Below, piece after piece: positions 38,534-45,714 of a stretch of 64,000 nt of DNA; the stretch's first letter is position 1, and every line of letters begins with the position of its first letter. A program made the position numbers and the translations under genes. The notes beneath the pieces are model-generated. The model did not search any database. It was not told where the DNA came from and was given only the letters and a program-made list of their open reading frames with translations. This DNA comes from Marinibacterium profundimaris (GTDB taxonomy: Bacteria; Pseudomonadota; Alphaproteobacteria; Rhodobacterales; Rhodobacteraceae): positions 1-64,000 of the forward strand of contig NZ_AQQR01000008.1 in NCBI RefSeq assembly GCF_002210095.1, written 5' to 3'.

Positions 38534-39399
38534 CAGCCCAGCCCCTTCATCAGCTGGGCCATGCCCAGGTAGCGGTTGTAGATCATCACCAGCACGCCCA
38601 GCACCGCCAGCAGCATCAGGCTCAGCGCCGAGCCCAGCGGCCAGTTCAGCTGCGTGATGATCGCCTCGAAGACGAGGTTGGCGAACATCGCATCCGTCGG
38701 CCCGCCCAGCACCAGCGGGGTGATGTAGGTCCCGGCCGCCAGCACGAAGCACAGTAGCCCTCCGGCGGCGAGGCCGGGCAGCGAGAGCGGCAATGTCACC
38801 TGCAGGAAGCTCTCCCACCGGGTCGCGCCCAGCGAATTGGCGGCGTCCTCGAGGTTGGTGTCGATCCCGTCGAGCGACACGAAGACGTTCAGCACCATGA
38901 AGGGCAGCAGGAAATGCACCAGGCCCAGGATCACGGTGGTCTGATTGTAGAGCATCTGGACCGGCTCTCCGATCACGCCGGTCCAAAGCAGAAAGGTGTT
39001 GAGCGCGCCCGAGACGCCCAGGATGTTGATCCAGGACATCGTGCGGATGATGTAGCTGATCCAGAACGGCAGCATCAGGAGCAGCAGCAGGATCGCCTTG
39101 TTGCCCCGCGCCCGGGCGATGAAATAGGCCGCCGGATAGCCCATCAGCGCGCAGACGATCGTCGTGATCGCCGAAATCTTGAGCGTGTTCAGCAGGATGT
39201 CGCGATAGAACCGGTCGGTCAGCGCCTCCTGCCAGTTGTCCAGGTGGAACCCGGCGATATCCGCCCCCGTCGCCGTGCGCAGCCAGAAGCTGTAGACCAG
39301 GATGAAGATCAGCGGCACCACCAGCAGCAAGAGGATCGCGGTCAGCGCGGGGCTGAGCAGGATCCAGGGCTGTCGGGCTTCGCGGGCTTCTACGGACAT
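38533..39399 (-). CDS. Polyamine-type ABC transporter permease (PotB-like)
   Basis: A 288-residue permease with an N-terminal anchor helix (ALTAILLLLVVPLIFILVYS) and the EAA loop LEDAANSLGATRWESFLQVT. It is the first gene of the nine-gene operon running down to 30531 and is read divergently from the LysR regulator. Confidence 0.92.
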   Translation of the reverse strand: MSVEAREARQPWILLSPALTAILLLLVVPLIFILVYSFWLRTATGADIAGFHLDNWQEALTDRFYRDILLNTLKISAITTIVCALMGYPAAYFIARARGNKAILLLLLMLPFWISYIIRTMSWINILGVSGALNTFLLWTGVIGEPVQMLYNQTTVILGLVHFLLPFMVLNVFVSLDGIDTNLEDAANSLGATRWESFLQVTLPLSLPGLAAGGLLCFVLAAGTYITPLVLGGPTDAMFANLVFEAIITQLNWPLGSALSLMLLAVLGVLVMIYNRYLGMAQLMKGLG

Positions 39400-39495
39400 C
39401 GGCGACTCGGGTTGGGTGCTGTGCTGCGAAAAGCTTGCGAAGGCCCGGGATATAGATCAAATAGATACCAGAAATGGTGAATATAGGTGACGTTG
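39400..39495. promoter_or_regulatory. Divergent promoter region between potB-like and lysR
   Basis: A short region containing an AT-rich patch (39449-39486) unusual for this GC-rich window. It includes TATAGATCAAATAGATA, which has the T-N11-A character of LysR sites. It should hold both promoters and the regulator's binding site. Confidence 0.45.
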
Positions 39496-40476
39496 ATGGC
39501 TGGCCGGATTCCACCGGACGATCCCCGCTACCTGGCCGAACGGATGGCCCGCACGCTGGACTGGAACCTGCTGCGGACCTTCGTCGTCCTGGCCGAAAGC
39601 CATTCCATCACCGAGGCCGCCCAGAGGCTGAGCCTGAAACAGCCGTCGGTCTCCATGGCCTTGAAAAGGCTGGAAGATCGGATGGGGCGAAAGCTGATTG
39701 ACCGCTCGCCCGGGGAATACGAGCTGACCGATGCCGGCCGGCTGCTGCACCGCGAGGCGGTGGAGATCAACGGCTCGGTCCTGCGGCTGTCGACGCTGAT
39801 GCGCGAGCTGACCGACCACGTGCAGGGCCATGTGCGTCTGACCATGGCCTCGCATGTGGTCTGCCCGTTATTTGATCGCGTTCTCAGCGAATTCCACGCC
39901 GACCACCCCCATGCGACCCTCGCGATGGAGGTTCATTCCAGCGCCGACGCCATTGCCGAGGTCGCGGCCAAGCGGGCTTCGTTCGCTGTCTGCCTGGTGC
40001 GTGAGCGCGACCCGGCGATGGAATACCGGCGGCTCTACCGCGAGTTCTTCGGCCTGTTCTGCGGCCCGCCGCATCCGCTTTTCGGGCGCGAGAACCTGCA
40101 ACGGGCGGACCTGGCGGGGCATTCCTCGGTCAGTTTCGAAACCGACCGGCTGCAGGATGCGCTGAAACCGGTGACGCTGATGCGGGCCGAGGCCGAGCTG
40201 GGCCAGCGCATCACCGGCCTGTCGAGCCACCTTGAAGAGGTCCGCCGCATGATCGTCGCGGGGCTGGGGGTCGGGCCGTTGCCGGTGCACGTGGCGGCCC
40301 GCGACGTTTCCGACGGGCAGCTTTGGCAGGTGCCGCCCTACGAGAACCTGCCGGCCATCGACGTGCACGTGGTCTGGAACCCGCGGGCCGTCAAGAACCG
40401 CGCCGAAGAGCTGCTGCTCGGCCGGCTTCTCGAGACCATCGAAGTCACGCCGATCGAGGACCGTACCTACGCATGA
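39496..40476 (+). CDS. LysR-family transcriptional regulator
   Basis: A 326-residue LysR regulator. The N-terminal winged helix-turn-helix reads WNLLRTFVVLAESHSITEAA and then LSLKQPSVSMALKRLEDRMG. A co-inducer domain follows (HVRLTMASHVVCPLFDRVLS to about residue 310). ATG 39496 is preferred because AGGTGA lies 6 bases upstream; a GTG at 39487 is possible. Its divergent position makes it the likely regulator of the polyamine-type operon. Confidence 0.92.
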   Translation: MAGRIPPDDPRYLAERMARTLDWNLLRTFVVLAESHSITEAAQRLSLKQPSVSMALKRLEDRMGRKLIDRSPGEYELTDAGRLLHREAVEINGSVLRLSTLMRELTDHVQGHVRLTMASHVVCPLFDRVLSEFHADHPHATLAMEVHSSADAIAEVAAKRASFAVCLVRERDPAMEYRRLYREFFGLFCGPPHPLFGRENLQRADLAGHSSVSFETDRLQDALKPVTLMRAEAELGQRITGLSSHLEEVRRMIVAGLGVGPLPVHVAARDVSDGQLWQVPPYENLPAIDVHVVWNPRAVKNRAEELLLGRLLETIEVTPIEDRTYA

Positions 40477-40812
40477 GGCTGCGTCCGGCGCGGCGCGTCC
40501 CGTGGCACCCAGTGTCTCAGGACGCGGGACGCCTGTCCCCTCCGGCTCAGGATTTCAGCCCGTGCAAGCCGCGGTCCCTGCGGCCTGTGCCGCAGTGTCA
40601 CCTGGCCCGGTCGGCCTGCGCGCGGGTCTTTCCCTGCGTTCTGGACGGCGTCTGAATGGCCAGGATCATACCCGAAATCCAGGGGCGCACAGATTCCTGA
40701 TAGAAATAGAAGGTTTTTTCTTCCGGATCGGTGAACGGTCTTGTATGTCGTCCGGGACAGGTAAGCCGCCGCCATAAATCCTGTTCAACACCAGGTTGTT
40801 AAGGAGAAAATC
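40477..40812. other. Intergenic region before the Hint-domain gene
   Basis: About 335 bases with no recognised gene. The last 150 bases are AT-richer and should carry the Hint gene's promoter. A strong ribosome binding site AAGGAG (40801-40806) lies six bases before its ATG. Confidence 0.55.
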
Positions 40813-41712
40813 ATGCCTAACGCATCCACGACCGAATACATCTCGCTTGCCAGTCCCACGGTCACTGGCGGCGGCACCGTGACCTTCGATGAGGCTGTCA
40901 ATGTCACCGATTACGACGGCACGTTCTTTGATGCCGACAACTCGGGCACGGCGACGCCGGGCGATTACTGGATCTACAACGGGTTCACCTACTCGGGCTA
41001 TACCGTCAACGTGAACGGCGAGGACTACGCGGCCTTCGAATACACCTACACCGACGCGCTATACATCCCGCATAACGGTGAGCTGTCGGCGGATGACTTC
41101 ACCTCGGGCATGGCCATCACCCAGGACGCAGACGCGGAGGTGGCCAACTGCTTCCTCACCGACACCCGGATCGCCACGCCCGAGGGCGAGGTCGCGGTGC
41201 AGGACCTGAAGATCGGCGACATGATCCGGACCGAGTCCGGGCGCGAGATCGCGGTGAAATGGGTCGGCCGCCAGACGGTGTCGACGCGCTTTGGCGCGGC
41301 CGAGCGCCTGATGCCGGTCCGCTTCGCCGCCGGTTCGCTGGGCGGGGGCCTGCCGCAGTCCGATCTGACGGTCACCGCCGACCACGCGATGCTTGTGGGC
41401 GGCGTGCTCTGCCATGCCGGCGCGCTGGTCAATGGCAGCTCGATCATCCAGGTGCCGCTGGCCGAGATGGGCGATCGCTACACCGTCTACCATGTCGAGA
41501 CCGAAGAGCATGAGATCCTCTTCGCCAACGGTGCGATGGCCGAGACCTTCATCGACAACGTCAGCCGCCGGGTCTTCGACAACTACGCCGAGTTCGAAGC
41601 GCTTTACGGCGACGTGCCCGAAATGGTCGAACTGCCGCTGCCGCGCGCGATGAGCGCCCGGCAGGTGCCGGCGGCGATCAAGGCACAGCTGGCCGGCAAG
41701 ATCGCGGCCTGA
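40813..41712 (+). CDS. Hint-domain protein
   Basis: A 299-residue protein. Residues 1-105 are rich in Thr, Gly, Asp and Tyr with no signal peptide and look like a beta-rich secreted domain. From Cys113 (NCFLTDTRIATPEGEVAVQD) a Hint (hedgehog/intein) domain follows, with TVTADHAML (Thr188, His191) as the block B motif. The nucleophile Cys and the TxxH pair are intact, so self-cleavage chemistry is possible. A C-terminal His-Asn intein end is not apparent. Such stand-alone Hint_2 proteins are frequent in Rhodobacteraceae; their role is unknown. Confidence 0.82.
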   Translation: MPNASTTEYISLASPTVTGGGTVTFDEAVNVTDYDGTFFDADNSGTATPGDYWIYNGFTYSGYTVNVNGEDYAAFEYTYTDALYIPHNGELSADDFTSGMAITQDADAEVANCFLTDTRIATPEGEVAVQDLKIGDMIRTESGREIAVKWVGRQTVSTRFGAAERLMPVRFAAGSLGGGLPQSDLTVTADHAMLVGGVLCHAGALVNGSSIIQVPLAEMGDRYTVYHVETEEHEILFANGAMAETFIDNVSRRVFDNYAEFEALYGDVPEMVELPLPRAMSARQVPAAIKAQLAGKIAA

Positions 41713-41729
41713 GCCCGCCCCTGACAAAA

Positions 41730-41761
41730 GGTCCGGCCCGCTGCATCAGGCGGGCCGGACC
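41730..41761 (-). terminator. Strong hairpin between convergent genes
   Basis: Perfect 12-bp stem (GGTCCGGCCCGC / GCGGGCCGGACC) with an 8-base loop. On the minus strand it is followed by TTTTG, so it probably ends the glycosyltransferase transcript, whose stop codon (41746-41748) lies in the loop. It may also protect the 3' end of the Hint mRNA. Confidence 0.7.
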
Positions 41762-44145
41762 CGGTGCCTGTCCGGGCCGGCCGGGGGACGCCGCCGCGAC
41801 GCGTCCTCGCCCGGGATCTGGCGGTTCTGTGCGATCCAGTGATCGGTGGATCCCTTGTAGGACAGCACGATATGCGGTGCCAGGATCTGCCGCAGGCGCG
41901 GCATCGGCGGCAGCCAGATCCCCGGCGCCAGCGTCCCGTCCGTCCCGACCCCGAACCGGGCCATGGCCCGCGTCATCGCGCCCGGGCCCGTGGCCAGCCA
42001 GATGGATTCCCCCATCGACGCGTTGAACGCCCCGGCCGCATCGTCCAGCGCGGCCCGGATGATCGGATCGCCGGGGCGCACGGCGATGAAGTTGTTGCCG
42101 ACGCTCATCCATTCCTCCAGCACCGCGGCCAGGCGCAGGCCGGCCGGCAGGACCTTGGACAGCGGCGCGATGCAGAGATCGTCGGCATCCATGTAGACCC
42201 CGCCTTCGTGCCACAGCAGCGCCAGCCGCAGAAGGTCGGCCTGAGCCGCCGGATGCGGCGACAGGCGGAAGCCGCGCAGGGCCTCGGTCTCGCCCTTCTC
42301 GAAAAGATAGGCCATGGCCGAGGCGCGGTCGAAGCGGCGGTATTCGAAATCCGGGTTCAGCGCCGCGTTGCGCTGAAACAAGGCCTCGACCTGGGCCGGC
42401 GCCTCGGGCTTGTCCCAGTACTGCCAAAGCTTGCGGGGAATGGCGGCGTCCGGCGCACCGGCGGAAGGCTGGTCCGGGATCCGCCCTGCGCGGAACATGG
42501 CCGAGAACAGGCAGATGCCCAGCGGCGTCGCGGCGGGGTTGGCATCGACCCGGTCCTTGAAATGGCGGATCGCCGCGTCCTGTGGCGCCCCGGCTTCGCA
42601 GAGAGCCAGGTCTTCACCGATCAGCTGCAGGCGGTATTCGTTCACCAGCTGTCCGTGCAGGCTCTGCTGCGTCTTGTTCAGGCGGTTGCCGGTCAGGTCG
42701 CCGTGCTGGCCGGCCCGGGTGGCGGTCCGGTGACTTTCCCAGGCGTCCTCTGTCCGGCCCAGCAGCAGCGCATAGCGGGTCCGCAGGTTCAAGGCGCCTT
42801 CGTTGTCGGGCGTGGCGGCGATGGCGCGCAGGATTGCGTCATGGGCGGCCCCGGGGCGGCCGTCCTCGGCCTCGATCTGGCTGCGGATCATGTGCAGCCG
42901 GGCCAGCCGCATGCTTTCATGCAGCGCCCCCTCCAGCCCGTCGAGATAGCCGCGCGCCGCGTCAAGCCGGCCGAGGCGGACGCAGACCTGCGCCGCGGTG
43001 AGCCGGGCGTTGAGGTTTTCCTTCGGTGGCTGTGTCAGGTCGTGCAGCCGCGCGATCGCATCCGGCAGCGCGTCGGTCATCGCCTCGGCCTGAGCCAGCT
43101 TGAACTGCAACTGCTCGCGCGCGCGCAGGTCAGGGGGCAGGCCGTCCAGCATGGCGCGGGCGCCAAAGGCATCCTTGCGCGTCATCATTACCTCGGCCCG
43201 GGCGACCAGCACGCCTGTATTCTCAGGCGCGAGCGCCATGCAGCGGTCGAGCATGGCATCCACGGCCGTGTCGGCGCCAAGCCGGTTCAGCAAATGCACG
43301 GCCTCGGTCTGGGCCCGGATGTTGCCGGTGTTCGCCTCGGCAAAGGCCATGGCGGCGTCGATGGCGTCGTCCCGCGCCCCGGTCAGCGCCAGCAGCCGCC
43401 AGTGCAGCACGTGCAGTTGCAGATGCCCCGGAAAATCGAGGATCCCCTGGCTTGAAAGCGCCAGCGCGCGGTCCAGTTCGCCGTCGTCCTCGCAGGCGCG
43501 GGCGCCGTAATAGGCGGGCAGCGGCAGGCCCGAGAGCCGCGGGGCGTGATCGCGCAGCAGCTTGTGCACCTGCGCCGTCTGTCCGGAACCAAGCGCCTGG
43601 CGCAGAATGCTCTGCAACAGCGTTACGTCGGGCTCCCGGTCCAGCATGTCGGTCAAAAGGTCGAGCGCGGCCTTCGGCTGACCCATCGACAGCAGGATCT
43701 GTGCCTCTTCCCGCAGCAGCTGCGGCGGCCCCTGATCGCCGCGCATCCGGCGGCAGGCCGCCAGACCTTCGGCCAGCCCGTGGCGACGCGAAATCAGCCG
43801 CACCCGGCCCAAAAGGTAGCCGGGCATGGTGCGGACCTCGGGCTGCGCGCGGTTGAACAGCGCCTCGGCCTCGTCCAGCCGCCCGAAATCGGACAGCAGC
43901 GCGGCAACGAGGTGCAGCACCTTGCCGGTCCGGATCTCCTCCGGCAGGGCTTCGGCGAAGGCAAGCGCGTCGTCGTCCCGCCCCATCTGCCGCAGAATGG
44001 TCAGCCGTTGCGCTATCAGGCGCGGATGGCGCGGGTGGTGCCGCAGGGCCGCCACGTTCAGCGTCAGTGCGTCCTGAAGCTCGGACCGGTCCAGGCGGCT
44101 CTGGATCGCCCGGATCCGTTCGGGGGCGGTCGGCTGCTCAGGCAT
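41746..44145 (-). CDS. Repeat-containing glycosyltransferase (DXD sugar-binding type)
   Basis: A 799-residue protein in two parts. The first ~560 residues are helical repeats of TPR character, such as DALTLNVAALRHHPRHPRLI, GRLDEAEALFNRAQPEVRT and EGALNLRTRYALLLGRTEDA. The rest is a glycosyltransferase of the OCH1/capsular-type DXD family. It starts with IPRKLWQYWDKPEAPAQVEA and carries SPHPAAQADLLRLALLWHEG with GGVYMDADD (DXD near residues 652-654). The enzyme probably transfers a sugar from a nucleotide sugar to a polysaccharide or protein. It converges with the Hint gene and appears monocistronic. Confidence 0.82.
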   Translation of the reverse strand: MPEQPTAPERIRAIQSRLDRSELQDALTLNVAALRHHPRHPRLIAQRLTILRQMGRDDDALAFAEALPEEIRTGKVLHLVAALLSDFGRLDEAEALFNRAQPEVRTMPGYLLGRVRLISRRHGLAEGLAACRRMRGDQGPPQLLREEAQILLSMGQPKAALDLLTDMLDREPDVTLLQSILRQALGSGQTAQVHKLLRDHAPRLSGLPLPAYYGARACEDDGELDRALALSSQGILDFPGHLQLHVLHWRLLALTGARDDAIDAAMAFAEANTGNIRAQTEAVHLLNRLGADTAVDAMLDRCMALAPENTGVLVARAEVMMTRKDAFGARAMLDGLPPDLRAREQLQFKLAQAEAMTDALPDAIARLHDLTQPPKENLNARLTAAQVCVRLGRLDAARGYLDGLEGALHESMRLARLHMIRSQIEAEDGRPGAAHDAILRAIAATPDNEGALNLRTRYALLLGRTEDAWESHRTATRAGQHGDLTGNRLNKTQQSLHGQLVNEYRLQLIGEDLALCEAGAPQDAAIRHFKDRVDANPAATPLGICLFSAMFRAGRIPDQPSAGAPDAAIPRKLWQYWDKPEAPAQVEALFQRNAALNPDFEYRRFDRASAMAYLFEKGETEALRGFRLSPHPAAQADLLRLALLWHEGGVYMDADDLCIAPLSKVLPAGLRLAAVLEEWMSVGNNFIAVRPGDPIIRAALDDAAGAFNASMGESIWLATGPGAMTRAMARFGVGTDGTLAPGIWLPPMPRLRQILAPHIVLSYKGSTDHWIAQNRQIPGEDASRRRPPAGPDRHRVRPA

Positions 44146-44611
44146 CGCGATGACCTCTCTGTCCCGCCGTCTTGCATGGCGGGTGCTGTCTTGTGCGGTT
44201 GGAGGACTCTGCTGGGTAAGCCGGGCCCGTCGTCGGATGACTAGGGGGCGCGCGGGATGCCTTGGCGGTCGGGAAAGGGGGCCTGGCGCATCGGGGCCGG
44301 GCCACCCGGATCCCGGTCCGGGTGGTTACAGGCCAGGGTTCTAGATCATCTTCCGCCGGTGGTACAGGTGAATGCATTCCGGTGAACGGAGCAGCGGCGT
44401 CGGATGGCGCGGGCGTGTCCCGATGCGCCTTCCACGGTGGAGGCCAACGCCGCGCAGCGTATCCGCTGGGCCGGGCCGCCAGTCGTTGTTGTGGGCAATC
44501 CACCGGGTGAATGCGCCCCGGTCGGGCCACGGCCCGACGCGGCCAGATCGCCCAGGCGCATCGAACCTGCGCCTGCCCTGCAATCGCACCGCCTCATGCC
44601 CTGGCCGGATG
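44146..44611. other. Gene-free spacer upstream of the glycosyltransferase
   Basis: About 470 bases. Frames on both strands lack protein character and family motifs. The glycosyltransferase promoter should be near 44146-44250. No repeat or RNA structure is clear apart from the terminator that borders the region. Confidence 0.5.
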
Positions 44612-44644
44612 AAAAAAGCCCCGACGAAGGATCCTTCGTCGGGG
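44612..44644 (-). terminator. Intrinsic terminator of the fds operon
   Basis: Perfect inverted repeat at 44619-44644 (arms CCCCGACGAAGGA / TCCTTCGTCGGGG) followed on the minus strand by C and six T residues (44617-44612). It lies 31 bases after the fdsD stop. Confidence 0.9.
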
Positions 44645-44675
44645 CGCGATGTCTTGTGTGCCGGGTATGGCCGGA

Positions 44676-44897
44676 TCAGCCGGCCGGCGGGTGGACCGTG
44701 TCAGCGGCTTCGAGGACAAGGTCGTGCAGGCCCGTGCCGCCATCCGTGGCGATCTTCTCGGTCAGCTGCCGCCGCATCGTGGGGGGCCAGAAATCGTTGA
44801 TGTGGGCGGCCACGCGCTTTGCGCGGTCGTCGCCCGGCTGGGTCGCGAAGAAGGTCGCGATCTGGTTGGCCATGTAGGTAAGTTTGTCAGGCGACAT
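44676..44897 (-). CDS. fdsD: Formate dehydrogenase delta subunit
   Basis: A 73-residue protein beginning MSPDKLTYMANQIATFFATQ, with HINDFWPPTMRRQL. This is the small FdsD subunit needed for assembly or stability of NAD-dependent molybdenum formate dehydrogenase. ATG 44897 has GGAG nine bases upstream and overlaps the fdhD stop by 11 bases. It is the last gene of the operon. Confidence 0.9.
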   Translation of the reverse strand: MSPDKLTYMANQIATFFATQPGDDRAKRVAAHINDFWPPTMRRQLTEKIATDGGTGLHDLVLEAADTVHPPAG

Positions 44898-45714
44898 GAA
44901 GCCCGTCTCCGTCCTTGATCCGCTCCGGATGGGTGAAAGTGTCAAAGCCGTCGTCCCGCGTGCGGGCGATCAGCGTGAGGCCGGCCTCCCCGGCCTGGCG
45001 CACGGCCAGCGCGGTGGGGGCCGAGACCGCGATCAGCACCGAGGCCCCGGCGATGGCGCATTTCTGCACCATTTCCACCGACACGCGGCTGGTGATCACG
45101 AAGGCGCCGGCGGTGGCATCGGTGCCGCCGGCCGCCAGCGCGCCGATCAGCTTGTCGAGCGCGTTGTGCCGGCCCACGTCTTCGCGGACCAGCGTCACGC
45201 CATGCCCCGGCTGCAGGAACCCCGCGCCATGAACCGCGCGGGTCCTGTCGCGCAGGGGCTGCATTGACGACAGCTCGGCCACCGCCCGCGTCACCTCGGC
45301 CCGCTTCAGCTGCAGCCCGTCGCGGACCCGGGGCAGGGGGCGCGTCGCCTCCTCCAGGCTGTCGATGCCGCACAGGCCGCAGCCCACGGGCCCCGACATC
45401 ATCCGCCGCCGCCGCGCCAGCGCCGCGGCGCGCCCGGGCGAGAGCCACATGCGGATCTCGATCCCGGTGCTGTGCGGCAGGACCTCAAGGTCGCGGATCT
45501 GGGCGGCTTCGGTCACGATGCCTTCGGTCAGCGAGAAGCCCAGGGCGAAATCCGCCAGGTCATGCGGCGTGGCCATCATGACCGCCTGGGTGGAGCCGTT
45601 GTAGACCAGGGCCACCGGCACTTCCTCGGGGATGGGCCGGTGGACGGGGGCCGAAGCCCCGTCGCGCATGGCGGTGCCCCGCATCATGTGCTCGCCCCGG
45701 GCCATCACCGTCAT
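44887..45714 (-). CDS. fdhD: Formate dehydrogenase accessory sulfurtransferase FdhD/FdsC
   Basis: A 275-residue FdhD-family protein. FdhD passes sulfur from a cysteine desulfurase to the molybdenum cofactor before it enters formate dehydrogenase. The catalytic cysteine pair lies in PVGCGLCGIDSLEEA, and RAVHGAGFLQPG and REDVGRHNALDKLIG are also diagnostic. In the R. capsulatus-type operon the gene is called fdsC. Its start overlaps the fdsA stop (ATGA). Confidence 0.95.
   Translation of the reverse strand: MTVMARGEHMMRGTAMRDGASAPVHRPIPEEVPVALVYNGSTQAVMMATPHDLADFALGFSLTEGIVTEAAQIRDLEVLPHSTGIEIRMWLSPGRAAALARRRRMMSGPVGCGLCGIDSLEEATRPLPRVRDGLQLKRAEVTRAVAELSSMQPLRDRTRAVHGAGFLQPGHGVTLVREDVGRHNALDKLIGALAAGGTDATAGAFVITSRVSVEMVQKCAIAGASVLIAVSAPTALAVRQAGEAGLTLIARTRDDGFDTFTHPERIKDGDGLHVA

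Noticed and set aside
44146-44611. Several 80-160-codon frames on both strands upstream of the glycosyltransferase
   Set aside because: Composition is Arg/Pro/Gly-rich, no ribosome site or family motif, and frames overlap each other on opposite strands, as expected by chance in GC-rich DNA.
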